From assembly GCA_041577935.1 (NCBI GenBank), contig JBFGIA010000007.1:1-36349 (forward strand): a stretch of DNA of 36,349 nucleotides. Reading direction: 5' to 3'. The notes beneath the pieces are model-generated. The model was not told where the DNA came from and searched no databases. It saw nothing but the letters and a program-made list of their open reading frames with translations. How positions within the stretch are numbered: the first letter of the stretch is position 1; the number at the start of each line of letters is the position of its first letter. The position numbers and the translations under genes were made by a program. Shown in pieces: positions 16,126-23,944 of this stretch. Origin of the DNA: CAMYLR01 sp041577935. GTDB lineage: Bacteria; Gemmatimonadota; Gemmatimonadetes; JACCXV01; JAHWKZ01.

Positions 16126-16959
16126 TCAGAGCGGCTCGGTAGTGTTGAGCGTCGCGGCCACGTAGTCCTCGTAAGCCGTCGTGAGCTTGGCCGTTCGCGG
16201 GCCAGGTGCTGGCAGCTCAGTGGTGTCAATGCTCGAGACCGGTTTGATCCCCGCCGACGTGAACGTAAGAAACCATTCGTCCGCCTCGCGGACGATCTCC
16301 GGTGGGTAGCGGCCCTCAACCGTTCGAAAACCACAGCTGGGAGCGAGTCGAAGCACGACGTCGCGTGTGATGCCCGCCAACACGCCGCAACCGGTTTCCG
16401 GAGTGTGCAGGGTGTCGGCCTCAAAGAAGAAGAGGTTCGACTGCGGCCCCTCGAGGACCCACCCTTGAGCATGCACGAGGAGCGCATCGTCCGCCCCCGA
16501 CCGATGTGCCAGACGTCGAGCCCGCGCGTGACTCAGCCGGTTGGTGTGCTTCACTCCCGGAAGGTACGGGACGATCGGTTCTGGGTGGCACGCCAGCCGC
16601 CACGGGGGTGTATCCGGATGCGAGTAGTGAGGTAGCGGATCGATCCACACCAGCGAGGACGGAGTACCTTGTGGTGAACCACGCGTGGTGTAGAGCCGGG
16701 CGACGCCGGTGTCGCCATCGAAATCGCCGAGCAATCGCGCCAAGATGGCGCGCAGGTCGGGGAGGCTCCATGGCACATCGAGCTCGAGCGCCGTCGCAGA
16801 TCGCTCTAGCCGCTCGAGATGCGCCTCGAGAAAAAGCGGGCGGCGAGCTAGGATCTTGACGCCCTCGTACACTGCTTCGCCAAATAGGAACCCCTGGTCG
16901 CGAGCCCTCAGCGCGGGCTGATCGAGGGGTTGGTAGTTGCCGTCAACGTGTATCTGCAT
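16126..16959 (-). CDS. Class IV pyridoxal-phosphate aminotransferase (BCAT / D-alanine transaminase / ADC lyase fold)
   Basis: 277 residues. Family members are branched-chain aminotransferases, D-amino-acid transaminases or 4-amino-4-deoxychorismate lyases. Visible signatures: the N-terminal LRARDQGFLFGEAVYEGVKI, the PLP-binding Lys137 in PGVKHTNRLSH, Glu170 in VLEGPQSNLFF which contacts the cofactor ring nitrogen, and FTSAGIKPVSSID near the C-terminus. The length fits D-alanine transaminase or ADC lyase better than typical BCAT (300 or more), but the exact substrate cannot be assigned. The ATG at 16959 is the family-typical start and has no ribosome site. It is only nine bases from the divergent start of the site-2 protease gene. 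Confidence 0.88.
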   Translation of the reverse strand: MQIHVDGNYQPLDQPALRARDQGFLFGEAVYEGVKILARRPLFLEAHLERLERSATALELDVPWSLPDLRAILARLLGDFDGDTGVARLYTTRGSPQGTPSSLVWIDPLPHYSHPDTPPWRLACHPEPIVPYLPGVKHTNRLSHARARRLAHRSGADDALLVHAQGWVLEGPQSNLFFFEADTLHTPETGCGVLAGITRDVVLRLAPSCGFRTVEGRYPPEIVREADEWFLTFTSAGIKPVSSIDTTELPAPGPRTAKLTTAYEDYVAATLNTTEPL

Positions 16960-16968
16960 GGATTTGGT

Positions 16969-18096
16969 ATGCGAAACAGATTCCTAAAGAGAGTTCAGCT
17001 CACGCCAGATGACGCGGATGTCGAAACCGCGCTGAGCAGCCACCCCGCCGAGCCGGTGGGAATCGAGTTCCTCTCTCAACCCCGGCTGTTCAACGTTGGC
17101 AACGAGAAGGTTCTCCGCGGTCCGCTAAGGTACGACTCACCGTCGGAACGCGCTCGCTTCGAAGCCGCGCTGTCAACATTGGATGTGTCGTACTTCTACG
17201 AGCGGGTAGACGGTCAGACGGTTGCCACCGTGACCTACCCCAAGGCGCCGGTCTTGCCGCCCGAGTGGCGATGGAATCTGGCGCTCTTTTTGCTGACTAT
17301 CTTTTCGACGCTTTGGGCCGGAGCTTTTCTCGCGGGAGAGTCGCCAGACTTCTTGTTTCGAGACCCAGGCAAACTCGTAGCCGGGCTACCGTTCTCGGCA
17401 TCGATCATGGGAATTCTGGCAGCGCACGAGTTTGGCCATTACATCGCGGCGCGCCGGTACGGACTCCACGTGACGCTGCCGTTCTTCATCCCGCTACCGT
17501 TGATCTCACCGATCGGAACGCTGGGTGCCGTTATACGAATGCGGACACCGGTCTACACGCCCAGGATGCTGCTCGACGTAGGTGCGGCCGGCCCATTGGC
17601 GGGCATGTTGGTCGCGATTCCAGTTGCGATCTATGGGATCCAGACTTCGTCCGCGCTTCCCATCGGTTCGATCGAAGGAATCCAGCTCGGCGAGCCGCTC
17701 TTGTTCAAGTGGCTCGTGGCGTGGTTTGCCAGCTACCCAGAAGAGACCCACGACCTGTTTCTCAATCCGGTCGCGTTCGCCGGGTGGATCGGGCTGTTTG
17801 TTACAGCGCTAAACATGTTGCCGATCGGCCAGCTCGACGGGGGTCACGTGTTGTATGCTCTAATAGGTCGTGGCCAACACCGGATTGCGCAGGTGTTCTT
17901 TTTTACCTTGTTGGTTATGGGCTGGTGGTGGTCGGGGTGGTACCTGTGGGCGATTCTGGTCTTGTTTATTATTCGGATCAAGCACCCCCCCGTGCTCGAT
18001 CCCGATCAGCGGCTGGGCCCTGGTCGGCAGCTCGTGGGGTGGTTGGCGGTGGTGATCCTCATCCTGTGTTTCGCGCCCATCCCATTCGAGTTTTAG
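16969..18096 (+). CDS. Site-2 protease family (M50) membrane metalloprotease
   Basis: 375 residues from ATG at 16969; TTG or GTG codons further upstream (16930, 16948) lie inside the divergent aminotransferase gene. M50 proteases cut substrates within the membrane using zinc. The first ~95 residues are soluble with no named domain. A membrane domain follows, containing HEFGH (LAAHEFGHYIAARRYG) and the second metal site in LPIGQLDGGHVLYAL, with about seven hydrophobic segments. The layout (soluble N-terminus, HExxH, no PDZ or CBS domain) resembles plant EGY and cyanobacterial homologues more than RseP. No ribosome site precedes the ATG. It converges on the ketoacyl synthase gene. Confidence 0.88.
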   Translation: MRNRFLKRVQLTPDDADVETALSSHPAEPVGIEFLSQPRLFNVGNEKVLRGPLRYDSPSERARFEAALSTLDVSYFYERVDGQTVATVTYPKAPVLPPEWRWNLALFLLTIFSTLWAGAFLAGESPDFLFRDPGKLVAGLPFSASIMGILAAHEFGHYIAARRYGLHVTLPFFIPLPLISPIGTLGAVIRMRTPVYTPRMLLDVGAAGPLAGMLVAIPVAIYGIQTSSALPIGSIEGIQLGEPLLFKWLVAWFASYPEETHDLFLNPVAFAGWIGLFVTALNMLPIGQLDGGHVLYALIGRGQHRIAQVFFFTLLVMGWWWSGWYLWAILVLFIIRIKHPPVLDPDQRLGPGRQLVGWLAVVILILCFAPIPFEF

Positions 18097-18110
18097 GTCG
18101 CTCGTCCTTG

Positions 18111-19364
18111 CTATCCGTCCCACCGACGAACGACGAGCGCCGAGTTCTTTGAGCCAAATGCGATGCAATTGACGACTGCAACCGCAAGGTCCGCGGAGCG
18201 ACCCTCGTTGGGGACGTAATCCAGGTCGCATGCCGGGTCGGGTTGCTCGTAGTTGATAGTGGGCGGGAGCCAGCCGCTCCTGAGCGCCTCAATTGTTTCA
18301 ACCAGACCGGCTGCGCCACATGCGCCCTGGGGATGCCCGATCATCGACTTGAGAGCCGACGTCGGGATATCGGGACGACCGGCTAGCGCAACTCGGACGG
18401 CGTACGTCTCGATTCGATCGTTCAGCTCTGTAGCGGTTCCGTGGAGATTGACGTAATCGACTTGTTGGGGCGTTACTCCGGCGTCATCGAGCGCCACGGT
18501 GATCGCCCGGGCGGCCTCTTCGCCTTCAGGCTCAGGTCGAACTCGGTGGTAGGCGTCGCACGTCGTCCCGTATCCGCTTAACTCGGCCAGAACCTCAGCG
18601 CCGCGCTCGCGCGCGCTGGCCAGCGTCTCGAGCACCAACATCCAGGCCCCTTCTGCCATCACGAAGCCATCGCGATCAACGTTGAAAGGCCGCGACGCAC
18701 GGGTGGGATCGCCATTACGCGTTGTCATCGTCCCCATTCGGCAAAAGCCAGCCATCACGCCAGGCACGATGCACGCCTCAGCCCCACCGGTGACGATCCT
18801 ATCAACCCACCCCGATCGGAGCGCCTGCAGGGCGTACCCCGCGGCGTCCGATGCCGAAGTGCACCCGGTCGAAACGACGTGGCTCATACCGCGCAGGTTG
18901 AAAGCCATCGATATCTCACTCGACAGCATGCCGACGAAAGATGCAACGACGGCATACGGGCTCATTCTCCGATAGCCCTCGTTGAAATACGTCTCGTACT
19001 GTCCCTCGCCAAAGGCGATGCCCGCGGCCCCGGTTCCGATCAGCACCCCAGTTCGCTGTCGTTCGTCGGTGGTCAACCGATCGGGGTCAATGTGGGCGTC
19101 CAAAAGAGCCTCTTCCGTGGCTGCAAGTGTCATCGCGACGACGCGCATTTGATAGCGACCGATTCGGCGTGGCAGGTGGGCCTCGACGTCAAACCCGTTG
19201 ACTTCGCCAGCGACCTTGCACGGGATCGTGGCTGGGTCAAACTGCGTGATCGGCCCGGTCCCGCTCGTCCCGGCCGCACACGCTTCCCAGAAACTGCGCC
19301 GGCCGATTCCGTTCGGACTTACGGCGCCCATGCCGGTAACTACGACGCGCTGGGTGTCTCGCAT
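18111..19364 (-). CDS. fabF: Beta-ketoacyl-ACP synthase, FabF/KAS II type
   Basis: 417 residues. It condenses an acyl-enzyme with malonyl-ACP in fatty-acid-type synthesis. The catalytic triad is complete: Cys168 in STGCTSAS, His308 in NLHGTATELND and His344 in KSMIGHPQGACGA. The second and third motifs deviate from housekeeping FabF (usually NAHGTST and TGHLLGAAG). With no acyl carrier protein or other fab genes nearby, this may be a specialised synthase and not the main FabF. Start at ATG 19364: a TATATT box lies eight bases upstream and there is no ribosome site. The gene is divergent from the ThiF-like gene. Confidence 0.88.
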   Translation of the reverse strand: MRDTQRVVVTGMGAVSPNGIGRRSFWEACAAGTSGTGPITQFDPATIPCKVAGEVNGFDVEAHLPRRIGRYQMRVVAMTLAATEEALLDAHIDPDRLTTDERQRTGVLIGTGAAGIAFGEGQYETYFNEGYRRMSPYAVVASFVGMLSSEISMAFNLRGMSHVVSTGCTSASDAAGYALQALRSGWVDRIVTGGAEACIVPGVMAGFCRMGTMTTRNGDPTRASRPFNVDRDGFVMAEGAWMLVLETLASARERGAEVLAELSGYGTTCDAYHRVRPEPEGEEAARAITVALDDAGVTPQQVDYVNLHGTATELNDRIETYAVRVALAGRPDIPTSALKSMIGHPQGACGAAGLVETIEALRSGWLPPTINYEQPDPACDLDYVPNEGRSADLAVAVVNCIAFGSKNSALVVRRWDG

Positions 19365-19443
19365 GGAGCCCGAATATAGAACCAGCGGGCCGGATTCGAG
19401 CCCAACGCGTGGCGCAAGGCATTGGCGGTCGTAACTTCCCTTG
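19365..19443. promoter_or_regulatory. Divergent promoter region with -10 boxes adjacent to both start codons
   Basis: On the minus strand TATATT (19378-19373) lies eight bases before the fabF-like ATG. On the plus strand TAACTT (19432-19437) lies six bases before the GTG of the ThiF-like gene. Neither has a convincing -35 box at 16-18 bases and neither gene has a ribosome site. The spacing matches the better-supported leaderless promoters elsewhere in the window. Confidence 0.4.
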
Positions 19444-20469
19444 GTGAGTCACGAACGGTACGTGCGGCAGAGAATACTCCCCGAGATTGGATCCGGTGGG
19501 CAGCAGCGTCTCGCAGACGCCCATGCGGTGTTGGTGGGGTGTGGTGCGCTGGGGTCCCATCAGGCGCAGTTGTTGACGCGCGCTGGAGTCGGCTGGTTAA
19601 CGATCATCGACCGCGACCTGGTCGAGCGGTCCAACCTACAGCGGCAGGTCTTGTTCAACGACAGCGATGCCGCAGCGGCGACCCCAAAAGCGGTAGCCGC
19701 CGAGCGCGCTTTGCGCGCGGTGAATCCGGATGTGCGCGTCGAGGGTGTCGTGGACGATCTCAACGCGGCAACCGCGGATCAGCTCTTGGCCAATGCAGAC
19801 GTGTTATGCGACGGTACCGACAACTTCGAGACGCGGTATCTGATCAATGACTTCTCGGTTCGCGAGCAAATCCCGTGGGTGTATGGCGGTGTGGTGGCGA
19901 CTGGTGGTCTCGTCATGCCCGTTGTGCCCGGCCGGAGGCCGTGCTTGAGGTGTGTGTTTGAAAACCCACCAGCACCGGGTGCGCTGCCAACTTGTGATAC
20001 GGTGGGCGTACTCGGCTCCGCGGCGGCTGTGATCGCCGGCATCCAGACAACCGAAACGCTGAAGGTGCTGGTCGGCGCCGAGGAGCAGCTACTGAGCGGC
20101 CTGGTTCGTTACGACGCTTGGACCGGAGATTTCACGATGGTGCAGACCGGGTCGCCGCGGGCTGAGTGCAGGACGTGTGGTAAGCGCGACTTCGAGTATC
20201 TCGAAGGCGGCGGGGTGTCGGATGTGCTGCGGTTGTGCGGCCGTGACGCGATTCAGCTCCTGCCGGGTGAAGGTTTGCCGCCACCCCAGCTGTCGCTGAT
20301 CGCTGCTCGGCTCGAGCATGAGTGGGACGTCACCGTCAACGAGTACTTTCTACGCGCGCGGCGTAACGGAATAACCCTGCACTTGTTCCGTGACGGGCGC
20401 TTGATCGCCGACGGCACCACCGATGAGGCCGAGGCCCGGAGCCTATATGCCAAAGTCGTCGGGACGTAA
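19444..20469 (+). CDS. ThiF/MoeB/HesA family E1-like adenylyltransferase
   Basis: 341 residues. It activates the C-terminal glycine of a small ubiquitin-like sulfur carrier (ThiS or MoaD) by adenylation. The Rossmann nucleotide-binding site is VGCGALGSHQAQ, with DRDLVERSNLQRQ and CDGTDNFETRYLIND following. Zinc cysteines are CLRC and CRTC, and a candidate catalytic cysteine is in TCDTVGVLG. The C-terminal ~95 residues (LCGRDAIQLLP to DGRLIADGTTDEAEARSLY) match the extra domain of Bacillus-type ThiF. No carrier protein or thiamine gene is adjacent, so pathway assignment (thiamine or Mo cofactor) is open. GTG 19444 chosen; TTG 19441 is possible. The nuclease gene overlaps its end by 23 bases. 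Confidence 0.9.
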   Translation: MSHERYVRQRILPEIGSGGQQRLADAHAVLVGCGALGSHQAQLLTRAGVGWLTIIDRDLVERSNLQRQVLFNDSDAAAATPKAVAAERALRAVNPDVRVEGVVDDLNAATADQLLANADVLCDGTDNFETRYLINDFSVREQIPWVYGGVVATGGLVMPVVPGRRPCLRCVFENPPAPGALPTCDTVGVLGSAAAVIAGIQTTETLKVLVGAEEQLLSGLVRYDAWTGDFTMVQTGSPRAECRTCGKRDFEYLEGGGVSDVLRLCGRDAIQLLPGEGLPPPQLSLIAARLEHEWDVTVNEYFLRARRNGITLHLFRDGRLIADGTTDEAEARSLYAKVVGT

Positions 20470-21043
20470 GCAGGAGCGCGATCAGCTTTCCAGCTGGTAT
20501 ATGCGTCGTTCGACGCTGCGGACATTGATTGTCCTCGTGCTTGCGGTTGCAGGCCTGGGGGTCGAATACTGCAGAGACGATGGGGGACGCGGGCCGAGCG
20601 AGGCCGCATCCACCGATCGCGACCGATTCGAGGACCAGGTTTTTCGGATCGATCATGTGATCGATGGTGATACCGCGGTTCTCTCAGACGGAACCTCGGT
20701 TCGGCTCGTCGGGATCGATGCTCCCGAAATGGTTCCGGTTCAGCAATGCGGCGCTATGGAGGCGACTCAACTTAATCGCGAGCTGATCGACGAAAAGACA
20801 GTTACGCTAAGGCTGGACCCGTTCGAAACTCGCGACCGCTTTGGAAGGTTGCTGGCCTACTTGGAGCGTGACGAAAAAATCGTGAACGTCGAACTGGTCC
20901 GATCGGGTTGGGTGTGTGCGTTTCCGTTTGGTGACACGCGGAGATTTCGGGATGATATCTCCGCTGCGGAGGCTGAGGCTCGGGCCGCCGGCCGGGGCGT
21001 CTGGAGCGATTGTCTGCCGGTGCCGCGGGGCTGTCCCCGATGA
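20447..21043 (+). CDS. Membrane-anchored or secreted thermonuclease (SNase) family protein
   Basis: 198 residues from ATG at 20447, preceded by GGAG at five bases; ATG 20501 is an alternative that still keeps the hydrophobic segment. Residues ~22-42 (TLRTLIVLVLAVAGLGVEYC) form a signal anchor, so the enzyme probably acts outside the cytoplasm. The SNase domain shows VIDGDTAVLSDGTSVRLVGI, then DAPE, LRLDPFETRDRFGRLLAYL, and VNVELVRSGWV. The metal-binding Asp, the active-site Arg in VRLVG and the E..DRFGR segment of the staphylococcal enzyme are all recognisable. Family members cut DNA and RNA with calcium. Its stop overlaps the start of the histidine kinase in ATGA. Confidence 0.9.
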   Translation: MPKSSGRKQERDQLSSWYMRRSTLRTLIVLVLAVAGLGVEYCRDDGGRGPSEAASTDRDRFEDQVFRIDHVIDGDTAVLSDGTSVRLVGIDAPEMVPVQQCGAMEATQLNRELIDEKTVTLRLDPFETRDRFGRLLAYLERDEKIVNVELVRSGWVCAFPFGDTRRFRDDISAAEAEARAAGRGVWSDCLPVPRGCPR

Positions 21044-22800
21044 TTACCAGCGCTGACCCGCACGCTGTGGCGCTATTCGCCGTGTTGGCGACGCTGTTCT
21101 TCTACCTCTATTGGCAGCACAAGATGGTGCAGTTCCTCCTGTGGGGGCTGGCCTGGGTGGTCCTGATGGTGCGTCACGCGATTGCGTTCTTATACCAACC
21201 GCCTACGCTTCCATGGATCGTTCCAGATGTTTTCTTGCTTTCGCTCGCCGGCGGGCTCGTCTTCTTGGGTGGCTTGGCGATCGCTGCTGCGTCTCAATTG
21301 GGTCGCCGAAGGGCAGCGTTGATCGGCCTCGTGGTTGGCGTCTTGATGGTGGTAGTGGTCGCGGCCGTTATCGAGTTGCTGCCCACGCCTGGCCGACCGT
21401 GGGTAACCACGTTGGGTGGCGTGGGTGCACTTTGGATCGCGGCAGGGTGGATGGTTGATCGCTTTGGTAGACGCAGGACGCCGATCGGGGCCCCCGTGGC
21501 GGGTCTGGCGCTGGTCGCCTGGGGGGCCCTCCTACCGGTGGGATGGATATACGCCGGCCAGTCGCCGCCTCCGGTGTGGTTGCCCTCCATGGAGATCGGC
21601 CTATACGTGATTCTGGCGGTGGGAATGATCATTCTGGGGGTCGAAGAAGCGCGACTCGTATTCGCGCCGCGTGGCATGCTCGACGAGGATCCGAACATGA
21701 TCATCGTCTACCAGGGGGAAAAGTATCTGTTCTCGAACCAGACGTTCGAGCAACGCACCGGGTGGAGCTTTCGAGATCTGGATCGCCAGGAACCATTCGA
21801 GTACATCGCTGAGGAATACCGCGATGAAGCTGCCACCCGCCTGCGAAGTCTGCTTGACGGAGAACATTCTGACACCGGCTTCGAGGTCGAAATCGTTCGC
21901 TCTAACGGAGACGTTGTGCCGGTCGTCATTTTTGGGGATTCGATCGCCTGGGAGGGAGGGTCGGCGATCAAGTTCGAATTGATCGATCTTACCGAGCAGC
22001 GGAGAATCGAAGCCGAGGTGCGGGCCGTGAACGCCGAGCTCACGGAGATAAACGCCGAGCTCGAGCGGACGAACGAGCTGCAGTCGGAGTTTCTCTCGAA
22101 CACAAGTCACGAGCTCAAGACGCCACTAACCTCAATCATCGCCAACACCGAGATCCTGGAGTACGAGATGTGCGGCCCCGTAAACGAGGAACAACGCCGG
22201 ATTCTCAGCAGCATCGGCCGCAATAGTCAGCACTTGCTCGAAATGATCTCGCAGTTGTTGGATTTTGCCCGCCAGGAAGAAGGACGTACACCAATGAAGT
22301 ACGAACAAGTCGATCTCCAGAGGCTGATCACCTCGGTGGTCGAGACGGTGCAGCCACTAGAGGCTGGCGGTCTTCGTTTCGTCGTCGATATCGATGATCG
22401 GCTGAAGCCGTGCTACATGGATGGGGAGAAGATCTATAGGGTCTACCTGAATCTGGCGGAGAACGCGGTCAAGTTTTCGAAAGAGGGCGAGATAAGGGTT
22501 TCGGCACGACTCTTTGATGCCGAGCTGGAGGGGTCGGTGGCCGATCAGGGGATCGGCATCCCGCCCGAGAAACTGGACGAGATCTTCGAGGCCTTTCGGC
22601 AGGTCGATGCATCGCCAACGCGAGCCTATCAGGGCGTTGGGCTGGGGCTCGCCATCACCCGGCAATTGGTGGAGCTCCACGGGGGACGGATTTGGGCCGA
22701 GTCTGAGGCTGGCAAGGGCAGCGTGATGCGATTCCGTATTCCGTACTTACTGGAAGTACCGGAGCGATCGCTGGAGGCCAGTGCGGCGTCCGCCGGTTAG
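21040..22800 (+). CDS. Membrane PAS sensor histidine kinase (orphan)
   Basis: 586 residues from ATG at 21040, which forms an ATGA overlap with the nuclease stop. The N-terminal ~210 residues contain about seven hydrophobic helices, a 7TM-type membrane sensor. Then come a PAS-like domain (MIIVYQGEKYLFSNQTFEQR to FELIDLTEQRRIE) and a coiled coil (VNAELTEINAELERTNELQS). HisKA follows with phospho-accepting His357 in SNTSHELKTPLTSI, then HATPase_c with N box NLAENAVKFS, G1 DQGIGIP and G2 GVGLGLAI. All catalytic motifs are intact. No response regulator is in the window, so its partner is elsewhere. The signal sensed is unknown. Confidence 0.93.
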   Translation: MITSADPHAVALFAVLATLFFYLYWQHKMVQFLLWGLAWVVLMVRHAIAFLYQPPTLPWIVPDVFLLSLAGGLVFLGGLAIAAASQLGRRRAALIGLVVGVLMVVVVAAVIELLPTPGRPWVTTLGGVGALWIAAGWMVDRFGRRRTPIGAPVAGLALVAWGALLPVGWIYAGQSPPPVWLPSMEIGLYVILAVGMIILGVEEARLVFAPRGMLDEDPNMIIVYQGEKYLFSNQTFEQRTGWSFRDLDRQEPFEYIAEEYRDEAATRLRSLLDGEHSDTGFEVEIVRSNGDVVPVVIFGDSIAWEGGSAIKFELIDLTEQRRIEAEVRAVNAELTEINAELERTNELQSEFLSNTSHELKTPLTSIIANTEILEYEMCGPVNEEQRRILSSIGRNSQHLLEMISQLLDFARQEEGRTPMKYEQVDLQRLITSVVETVQPLEAGGLRFVVDIDDRLKPCYMDGEKIYRVYLNLAENAVKFSKEGEIRVSARLFDAELEGSVADQGIGIPPEKLDEIFEAFRQVDASPTRAYQGVGLGLAITRQLVELHGGRIWAESEAGKGSVMRFRIPYLLEVPERSLEASAASAG

Positions 22801-22930
22801 GTCAGAGCCGCTCCCCGGGGTCCAGTTGCCGCGCCGGCGAGGGTCCCTATCTTCGATCATGGCTTTTTCACGACCCGGTGCAGTCTGTCGTCGCGGCTGA
22901 AGCCGGGCCCAACTCTTTTCGAATCCGACT

Positions 22931-23257
22931 GTGGAAGATCTGCTCTTCGAGCGACTCGATCGCATGCAGTCCCGCGTCGAGCCAGAGATCGTTCTTCAAG
23001 ATCTGTATTTCATCGATCGCGTCGTGCGCCCGATCGCTGGGCCAGAAGGTGACGATTACCGTATTCCATTTCTGGCCGAGGCGCTTGAGGAGCGGGGTTT
23101 CTTCGACTCAGGTGATGAGAACTGGGAAGCGATCGATGTGTACTCCGACCTTTGTGATCTTTGCGGAATCCGGTCGTACGCTGCGCTCGACGCTGTGCTG
23201 ACCCGCTTCCGTGATTACCGCGCCGCCCGTCAGGCGGCGTCGATCGAAAACCGCTGA
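22931..23257 (+). CDS. Hypothetical protein upstream of mgtC-like gene
   Basis: 108 residues, no family recognised. Highly acidic and mostly helical, with DLLFERLDRMQSRVEPEIV and IAGPEGDDYRIPFLAEALEE. A CDLC pair occurs near residue 75. No signal peptide or membrane segment. GTG at 22931 has no ribosome site; ATG at codon 12 is an alternative. It ends 15 bases before the MgtC-like gene and probably heads that operon. The 130-base gap before it (22801-22930) shows only GC-rich palindromic bits such as CCCCGGGG and no clear promoter or terminator. Confidence 0.6.
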   Translation: MEDLLFERLDRMQSRVEPEIVLQDLYFIDRVVRPIAGPEGDDYRIPFLAEALEERGFFDSGDENWEAIDVYSDLCDLCGIRSYAALDAVLTRFRDYRAARQAASIENR

Positions 23258-23272
23258 GCTGGACGACGCCCA

Positions 23273-23944
23273 ATGAATGAGTTCTTTGATGCCGAGCTTT
23301 GGGTGAAGCTGTTGCTTGCGCTCGCCTGCGGCGCAGCGATCGGCATGGAGCGCCAGATTCGCGAGAAACCGGCTGGCGCTCGCACAAACATGCTGATCTG
23401 CGTGGGCTCGACGCTGATCACGATGGTGTCGATACACGTCGCGCTGTCGTACGCGGAGCGCGGTATCAACCTCGCCGATCCCGGACGGATCGCGGCACAG
23501 ATCGTTTCCGGTGTTGGCTTCATCGGTGCCGGGACTATCATCAAGGCACGCGGTTCTGTGCATGGGCTGACCACAGCCGCGACGATTTGGGTCATGGCCG
23601 GCATCGGGTTGGCGATCGGGAGCGGGTTCTACGCGCCGGCCGTCGCGACGACGATCTTGATACTGCTGATCCTGTGGGCGCTGCGATGGCTCAGTCGAAA
23701 CGTTGTCCGTCCCCGGAAGTTCGTGCTGTTTCGCGTTAGTGCGAGCCGCGAGACCGGCGTGTTGGCAGCCATTCAGGACGCCGTCGCCGCAACCGAGCTG
23801 GACTTTGGTGGGGTTCGCCTCGAACGCGCCGGCGAGCGAATGGTGGTCGAGTTCGGCGCGCCGTGTACGTCGGCAGCCCGCGATCAGCTGCTCGAACGGT
23901 TGCTCGCGATCGACACCGTCGAGGACATACAAGCCCAAGCGTGA
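23273..23944 (+). CDS. MgtC/SapB family membrane protein
   Basis: 223 residues. An inner-membrane protein; MgtC of pathogens helps survival at low magnesium and inhibits the F-type ATPase, but most family members are of unknown role. The N-terminal ~140 residues form four to five hydrophobic helices with the family motifs ALACGAAIGMERQIREKPAG, ARTNMLICVGS, GVGFIGAGTIIK and GLTTAATIWV. The C-terminal ~75 residues are soluble and ACT-like. The start follows the upstream small gene by 15 bases. The stop overlaps the next gene in GTGA. Confidence 0.9.
   Translation: MNEFFDAELWVKLLLALACGAAIGMERQIREKPAGARTNMLICVGSTLITMVSIHVALSYAERGINLADPGRIAAQIVSGVGFIGAGTIIKARGSVHGLTTAATIWVMAGIGLAIGSGFYAPAVATTILILLILWALRWLSRNVVRPRKFVLFRVSASRETGVLAAIQDAVAATELDFGGVRLERAGERMVVEFGAPCTSAARDQLLERLLAIDTVEDIQAQA

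Noticed and set aside
18100..18140. GCTCGTC/GACGAGC inverted repeat between the convergent protease and ketoacyl synthase genes
   Set aside because: The arms are 27 bases apart, one lies in coding sequence, and no T-run follows.
17265..18152. 295-codon plus-strand frame overlapping the site-2 protease
   Set aside because: Alternative-frame shadow; Arg-rich and without the membrane and HExxH features of the true frame.
22801..22930. GC-rich palindromes (CCCCGGGG, GCGCCGGCG) after the histidine kinase as terminator
   Set aside because: No T-run on either strand and short arms; expected by chance at this base composition.
22919..22933. Leaderless promoter for the 22931 gene (TCGAAT six bases upstream)
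   Set aside because: It lacks the essential second-position A of a -10 box and no -35 box lies at 16-18 bases.
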